Shown in pieces: positions 4,865 to 8,965 of a stretch of 8,965 nucleotides of DNA (position 1 is its first letter; the number at the start of each line of letters is the position of its first letter). The notes below the pieces were generated by a model, which saw only the letters and a list, made by a program, of their open reading frames with translations, was not told the origin of the DNA and did not search any database. The position numbers and the translations under genes are program-made. The stretch is from Candidatus Sulfopaludibacter sp. SbA3 (GTDB lineage Bacteria; Acidobacteriota; Terriglobia; Bryobacterales; Bryobacteraceae), in the NCBI GenBank assembly GCA_900290315.1, contig OKRF01000400.1:626-9590 (forward strand), in the 5' to 3' direction.

Positions 4865-6475
4865 ATGCCAGTAAGTTTGCCCTTGGCGCTACTCGCACCT
4901 ACATCTGCCACACAACGCCTGATTCAGCGTCTGTCGGACAACACGTTCGCGGGAATCCACCAATTGGCGTGGTTCGATTGGGCGATGCTCATTCCCTACT
5001 TCGCCATCCTCGTGGTCCTCTCCGTCTACGGCATCCACCGCTATGAAGTGATTCGCACCTACTTCAAGCACCGCCGGAATGCCGTCAAGGAACCGCCGGT
5101 TCGCTTCGAGCACCTGCCGCCGGTTACCATCCAGCTTCCACTTTTCAACGAGCGGTACGTCACCGAGCGGCTCATTGAAGAGGTATTGAAGATCGAGTAC
5201 CCCAAGGAGTTGCTCCAGATTCAGGTGCTGGACGATTCCACCGACGATACCGCCCCCTTCGCCGAAGCCCTGGTGGAGCGGTACCGCACCATTGGCTATC
5301 CCATTGAGTATCACCACCGCTCCAATCGCCACGGTTACAAGGAAGGCGCTCTGCAAGAGGGTCTGGAGACGGCTACCGGCGAGTTCGTGGCCGTATTCGA
5401 CGCGGATTTCTGCCCGCCGGCCGACTTCCTGATGAAGACCGTGCACTTCTTCGCGGATCCCCAGGTTGGGGTGGTGCAGACGCGCTGGAGCTATCTGAAT
5501 CGCGATTACAACTTCCTCACTGAAGTGGAGGCGATGCTGCTGGATGGCCACTTCATTCTGGAGCACGGCGCGCGCTCGCGATCGGGGCTGTTCTTCAATT
5601 TCAATGGCACCGCTGGCATTCTGCGCAAGAGCATGATCGCCGACGCGGGCGGCTGGCAGCACGATACCCTTACAGAAGATTCCGACCTGAGCTATCGCGC
5701 CCAGCTCAAGGGCTGGCGTTTTATGTACCTGCCGGGGCTGGATTGCCCTTCCGAACTGCCCGTGGAAATGCATGGATTCCAGGTGCAGCAGTCGCGCTGG
5801 GCCAAAGGACTCACGCAGGTTGCCAAGAAGCTGCTGCCCTCCATTCTCAAGGCCGATCTGCCTAAGCGCGTCAAGGCGGAGGCCATCATGCACCTCACGC
5901 CGAACATCTCTTACCCGCTGATGATCGTGCTTTCCATGTTGATGTTGCCGGTGATGATCGTGCGCTTCTACATGGGCGTTTGGGAGATGGTGTTCATCGA
6001 CCTGCCGCTGATTGCCGCGTCGTTCTGGTCCATCTCGCTGTTCTACGTGACGGCGCAGAAGGAACTGTATCCCAAGCACTGGAAGCGGTCGATTTTGATG
6101 TTACCGATGCTGATGGCGATCGGGGTGGGTCTCACCATCATCAACACCCGCGCCGTGCTGGAGGCGCTCCTCGGCGTGCAGACCGCCTTCGCGCGCACGC
6201 CGAAATACGCCATCGGGGACCGGCCGGTGAACCTTGAGACGAAGAAATATCGCCGCCGCAGTGGATGGCTGCCCTATGCCGAGATTCTGATGGGCACCTA
6301 TTTCCTGGCGATGAACGTCTTCGCCATCGAGACGTATAATTATTTTGCGATTCCCTTCCTGCTGTTATTCGTATTCGGCTACTACTGGGCGGGTTTTGGC
6401 ACGCTATATCAGGAACACCAGAACTATCTGCGATCGCTCAAGCAGAGCAAACTGGAACTGGCGCGGACGGCGTAA
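4865..6475 (+). CDS. processive family 2 glycosyltransferase, cellulose-synthase/CslA-like membrane protein
   Basis: A 536-residue inner-membrane synthase of the bacterial cellulose-synthase/mannan-synthase (CslA-like) type. One N-terminal helix (about 38-57) precedes the cytoplasmic GT-A domain, followed by several C-terminal helices (about 349-367, 375-396, 408-427, 474-490, 493-513) that would form the export channel. The processive GT2 signature is complete: DD at 123-124, DAD at 179-181, TED at 270-272, and QxxRW at 308-312. FARTPKY (442-448) is typical of this subgroup. No PilZ cyclic-di-GMP domain is present, and no bcsB, bcsC or endoglucanase neighbour is seen, so classical cellulose synthesis is not supported; a beta-linked mannan-, glucomannan- or glucan-like product is possible. 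ATG 4865 is preceded by AAAGG about 13 bases upstream, a weak and distant ribosome-binding site. Confidence 0.9.
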   Translation: MPVSLPLALLAPTSATQRLIQRLSDNTFAGIHQLAWFDWAMLIPYFAILVVLSVYGIHRYEVIRTYFKHRRNAVKEPPVRFEHLPPVTIQLPLFNERYVTERLIEEVLKIEYPKELLQIQVLDDSTDDTAPFAEALVERYRTIGYPIEYHHRSNRHGYKEGALQEGLETATGEFVAVFDADFCPPADFLMKTVHFFADPQVGVVQTRWSYLNRDYNFLTEVEAMLLDGHFILEHGARSRSGLFFNFNGTAGILRKSMIADAGGWQHDTLTEDSDLSYRAQLKGWRFMYLPGLDCPSELPVEMHGFQVQQSRWAKGLTQVAKKLLPSILKADLPKRVKAEAIMHLTPNISYPLMIVLSMLMLPVMIVRFYMGVWEMVFIDLPLIAASFWSISLFYVTAQKELYPKHWKRSILMLPMLMAIGVGLTIINTRAVLEALLGVQTAFARTPKYAIGDRPVNLETKKYRRRSGWLPYAEILMGTYFLAMNVFAIETYNYFAIPFLLLFVFGYYWAGFGTLYQEHQNYLRSLKQSKLELARTA

Positions 6476-6542
6476 GAGGTGCTTTTCGCGCCGCAACAGG
6501 TCGCGCAGGCGGACATCCGCATAGGTTGCCCTTGCCGACAAT

Positions 6543-8124
6543 TCAGATCGTTTTCAGAAATGCGATAAGAGCCGCTTTATCGGCCGGCGTAAGGTTGAGT
6601 CCGAACGGATGACCCGGGACCGCGCGGTGGATGACGCCGTATCCCTTGAAACCGGCCGGCACATAATCGCTGCGTAGGCGTGCCGGGTCAAACCAATCCT
6701 CCAGCGTGGCTACCGAGCCACTGTGCTCGAAGGGCCCGCGATACCACACGCCCTTGAGTGAAGGCACTTTGTAATAACCGGTTCCGCGCCTGGTTTTGAG
6801 GGCGAGATTCGGATCGGTGCCAACCGAGACGGGCAGGATATCGTATTTCCGGCCGGCGCCCGGCGGAGGCGTGAAGCCTTCGGCAGGCGTGAGCTTGTTA
6901 TTGGTATAAAGTGGCGGTGTGTGGCAGCGGGCGCACCCTTCGCGCTCGAAAACTCTCTGCCCACGGGCGGCCAAGGCATCGAAACGGTTCGGGTTCGGCG
7001 GGGGCTGAAGCGAATCGAGATAAAGCGCGAGGGCATAGAGTTGCTCATCGCTGTAACGGCCATGAAATACAAATCCGGCTTCGGCGGGCGGTGCGAGGGA
7101 TTTGAAGTTCGGAAAGTCCGCCGGAATAAATCCGGCATAGCTGGCCAGATCGTCGCCGCCCTGGTTTGAAGCTGCGTAACGCATGAGGTCAACGGGCGAC
7201 CGGTGCTGCTGAAGTCCCGTGCGATCCAGATAGCGGCGGTCTTTGACTCCGATCAGGTCCGCGACCTGAACAGGATAGAAAGGGCTGGAGCGCTGGCGCG
7301 CCAGCACGCCCGGCGGAATGGCTGCGTGAACGGATGCGATCTCTTCGGCCGGCATGTTGCGCAATCGCGCCTGCGGGTCGGGCTTCAGCCAGGGTGCGCC
7401 AAAGAGGTCGAATTCGACCAAGCCGGCATACTGACGGACGTTGGCGGCGCCGGGCGATTCGAGCCCGCTGCGAAGGCTCGCCGCGGTATTGCGGTCGAAA
7501 GGGAAATTTCCTTGCGCGCCTTGCACAACCGTGCCATCGGGCATCACGCGCGTATGGCAGGACGCACAGGAGAGGTTGCCGAGTTCAACCTTTCCCTTCG
7601 CGGTAACCACGTACTTATAGCCAGGCAGGGTACCGTCCTTAGCGAGCGGAGGTTTGACCTGGGTCCACCAATCCTGGCTTCTCACCTGGTCTACCCGAAG
7701 AACTCCCTGATACTGCGCCGGGGCGTTGAACACGATCTCGCCCGCGCGGATCCAATCGGCTTCGGTTTGGAGCGGCGGAGCGTGCCCGCTGTCGTCCGTC
7801 CCAGACGGGGACAGGATCCTGCCGCTCGAGCCACTCCATGTATCCGCGCGGCTCACGGCCGGGCGCATAGACCGGATACTGCCGGTAGATGGACCGCACC
7901 GGAATCCGGTAATAGTAATCCGCCGGAACGTGCTTCGGTGAAGCGGCAGGATCCACCAGGGGCACCTCCAGTGTAGCCATTGCCGAATCATCCCAAGTCT
8001 TCGGGATTGCGGGATGAAACGGAGCGCGCGAGTTCTGTGCCATCCCGTGCGGAATGCCGATGATGCTCATCGGTAACACTATAAGCAGGACAAGGATATT
8101 ACACGACGCGAATCTGTTCTGCAT
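6543..8124 (-). CDS. secreted di-haem c-type cytochrome, CcpA/MauG-like; frame interrupted
   Basis: Two frames on the minus strand together encode one di-haem cytochrome of the bacterial cytochrome c peroxidase/MauG superfamily. The first frame carries a signal peptide (MQNRFASC, hydrophobic core, likely cleavage after GMA before QN) and runs to about 7800. The second frame continues to the stop at 6543. Both haem sites are intact: CASCH (complement of 7568-7554) and CARCH (complement of 6935-6921), roughly residues 186 and 397 of the joined protein. The C-terminus has the family block VPSLKGVWYRGPFEHSGS, with GHPFG and a final LIAFLKTI. Removing one base near 7796 restores a protein of about 526 residues. 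ATG 8122-8124 is preferred over ATG 8137-8139 because AGAGGG lies 5 bases before it. The product would act in the periplasm as peroxidase or electron carrier; its substrate is unknown. Confidence 0.8.
7791..7803 (-). other. frameshift site in the cytochrome gene
   Basis: On the minus strand this reads TGGGACGGACGAC. The upstream frame reads W-D-G-R and turns into low-complexity Arg/Ser-rich sequence; the downstream frame reads D-D-S-G-H-A-P-P-L and continues into the haem domain. Deleting one base (for example one C of the pair at 7796-7797 on the plus strand) gives W-D-D-D-S-G-H-A-P-P-L without a break. The repeated GAC units make either polymerase slippage or a sequencing or assembly error plausible. 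Confidence 0.75.
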
Positions 8125-8148
8125 CGCTTCCCTCTTCATAGAGGTATG

Positions 8149-8802
8149 TTATAGCGGTCCGTTTCCAGGCAGACCGGGCTGCTCGACGATCCAATCCGTC
8201 AGCGTAAAGTTGTCAAACACTTCGACTGTGGGGACGCATACCGGCGGCGCGGCGGCCCGGGCGAGGGCGACATTGGGCTGCACCACAATGGGATGGAGCG
8301 GAGCGGCCAAGCCGATGGAATTCAACTTCCGCGAGTCGCCATGGCCCGGAGCGAGGGTGACCGATTCAGCCGGCCCCAGCGGCGCTCCGTTTGAGTCCAC
8401 AAAGCTGAGGCCGGCGATACACGGGTTGGGCGGATGGAGCGCCGCGACGACGTTGAGACTGAGGCTTTGGCCGAACGCCAGTTCGACCGCGCCCCCGCCG
8501 CTCCGTATCACCGGCGTGGAGACCGTCGATACTCTCACCGGTCTCACCCGTGTCTGGTCTCCGCCGTCGGCACCCAGCGCGCCGCCGACGGATTTCGACG
8601 TGCCCGGCGCGAGCGCCACGACTGCGGCGTTCTGGAGCGGGTTGCCGCCGGCATCGTTGAAGGCGATCTGCGCCGAGCAGGACTGGCCCGGAGGCGCGCC
8701 CGCCGTGACATGGACCATGCCGTAGCGGCAGGAATCGCAGGGCGGATTCTGGCACCACGCGGGCACGGCTATCAGAACGGCGGCGGCGAGAACTCTGAGC
8801 AT
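8149..8802 (-). CDS. secreted hypothetical protein with internal Cys-repeat units
   Basis: A 217-residue protein I do not recognise. It starts with a signal peptide (MLRVLAAAVLIAVPAWC, likely exported before QN) and has a clear ribosome-binding site, GGAG seven bases before the ATG. The mature part is built of repeats: from C42, C-x-A-x-I-A-F-x-D then G-x-P-L and V-A-L-A-P-G; from C128, C-x-A-x-L-S-F-x-D then G-x-P-L and V-T-L-A-P-G; and a third, shortened unit from C189, C-x-P-x-V-E-V-F-D. A CDSC pair (22-25) lies near the mature N-terminus; it is not a haem site because no His follows. Alternating hydrophobic residues suggest beta-sandwich units. The gene ends 24 bases before the preferred cytochrome start, so the two are probably co-transcribed. 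Function is unknown; a surface or matrix role is a guess. Confidence 0.75.
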   Translation of the reverse strand: MLRVLAAAVLIAVPAWCQNPPCDSCRYGMVHVTAGAPPGQSCSAQIAFNDAGGNPLQNAAVVALAPGTSKSVGGALGADGGDQTRVRPVRVSTVSTPVIRSGGGAVELAFGQSLSLNVVAALHPPNPCIAGLSFVDSNGAPLGPAESVTLAPGHGDSRKLNSIGLAAPLHPIVVQPNVALARAAAPPVCVPTVEVFDNFTLTDWIVEQPGLPGNGPL

Positions 8803-8847
8803 GTTCCTTCTCCTATCTCTTCGGAATTGGGATGCATTCGATTTGGT

Positions 8848-8865
8848 CCTCCCGGCGTCAGGAGG
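8848..8865. other. 5-bp hairpin between minus-strand genes
   Basis: CCTCC (8848-8852) and GGAGG (8861-8865) flank an 8-base loop, between the stop of the partial gene at 8870 and the start of the repeat protein at 8802. There is no T-run, so it is at best a weak transcript-end or processing structure. The rest of the 67-base gap shows only the ribosome-binding site of the next gene. Confidence 0.2.
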
Positions 8866-8869
8866 CGGA

Positions 8870-8965
8870 CTAGTTGCCGGCGCCATCGATGCGGCGGGCC
8901 GCGCGGCTGACGACGCGGCGTCCATTGCTGGTGACCATGACCTGCGGCGCCGATGTGCCAGGGCT
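8870..8965 (-). CDS. C-terminal end of an unidentified protein (runs off the right edge)
   Basis: On the minus strand the frame beginning at the last base of the window is open for 31 codons and ends at TAG (complement of 8870-8872). It encodes a tail containing SPGTSAPQVMVTSNGRR and ending in RIDGAGN. Codon third positions are GC-rich as in the neighbours, and the stop is 67 bases before the next gene in the same direction, so it is likely the end of a real gene. Too little is present to name the family. It may belong to the same transcription unit as the repeat protein and cytochrome. Confidence 0.45.
   Translation of the reverse strand, partial: SPGTSAPQVMVTSNGRRVVSRAARRIDGAGN

Noticed and set aside
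4889..6079. 396-codon open frame on the minus strand
   Set aside because: It lies wholly antisense to the glycosyltransferase, is rich in His, Gln, Glu and Arg as expected from reverse-reading GC-rich codons, and matches no family.
6476..6542. Terminator between the convergent glycosyltransferase and cytochrome genes
   Set aside because: Only a 5-bp GCGGA/TCCGC stem with a 2-base loop and no T-run is visible; not enough to call.
7203..7976. 257-codon open frame on the plus strand
   Set aside because: It is antisense to the cytochrome gene, which carries both haem motifs and a signal peptide; composition is that of a mirror frame.
7803..7991. N-terminal part of the second cytochrome frame (before the shift)
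   Set aside because: It is out of frame with the true N-terminus, lacks a signal peptide and is low-complexity; the other frame carries the genuine secreted N-terminus.
8803..8925. 41-codon N-terminal extension of the secreted repeat protein
   Set aside because: The ATG at 8800-8802 has a strong ribosome-binding site and begins a proper signal peptide; the extension would bury it and overlap the preceding gene's stop.

Overview
The window is GC-rich chromosomal DNA. Its content fits an acidobacterium of the Solibacter/Bryobacter kind: a trmFO-xerC pair, a DUF1572-type DinB protein, a CslA-like family 2 glycosyltransferase, and secreted proteins whose predicted mature ends begin with Gln-Asn. 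This taxonomic reading is inference from gene content and coding style. There is no rRNA or other marker gene.

Layout. Positions 1-277 hold no intact gene but carry two recognisable gene scraps on opposite strands: the receiver core of a response regulator (minus, 1-90) and the phosphopantetheine-attachment core of a polyketide-synthase-type carrier domain (plus, 107-256). A complete MATE efflux transporter follows on the minus strand (278-1615). Positions 1616-1997 contain no gene but several diverged direct repeats. The minus-strand pair trmFO (2890-4245) and xerC (1998-2897) overlaps by 8 bases. trmFO starts only 29 bases from the divergent plus-strand DinB gene (4275-4799), which is followed by a processive membrane glycosyltransferase (4865-6475). 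On the minus strand, facing it, is a probable two-gene unit: a small secreted protein built of internal repeats (8149-8802), then a secreted di-haem cytochrome of the CcpA/MauG type (6543-8124) whose frame is broken once near 7791-7803. The last 96 bases hold the C-terminus of one more minus-strand gene.

How the genes work together. TrmFO (tRNA T-loop methylation) and XerC (chromosome dimer resolution) are housekeeping genes whose coupling is known from other phyla. The glycosyltransferase probably makes or exports a beta-linked polysaccharide. The secreted repeat protein and the cytochrome are probably co-expressed outside the cytoplasmic membrane, but their joint role cannot be read from sequence.

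I do not see a convincing new multi-gene defence or mobile system here. The most unusual material is the gene-scrap zone at the left end, the repeat-rich spacer at 1616-1997, the interrupted cytochrome, and the uncharacterised repeat protein beside it.
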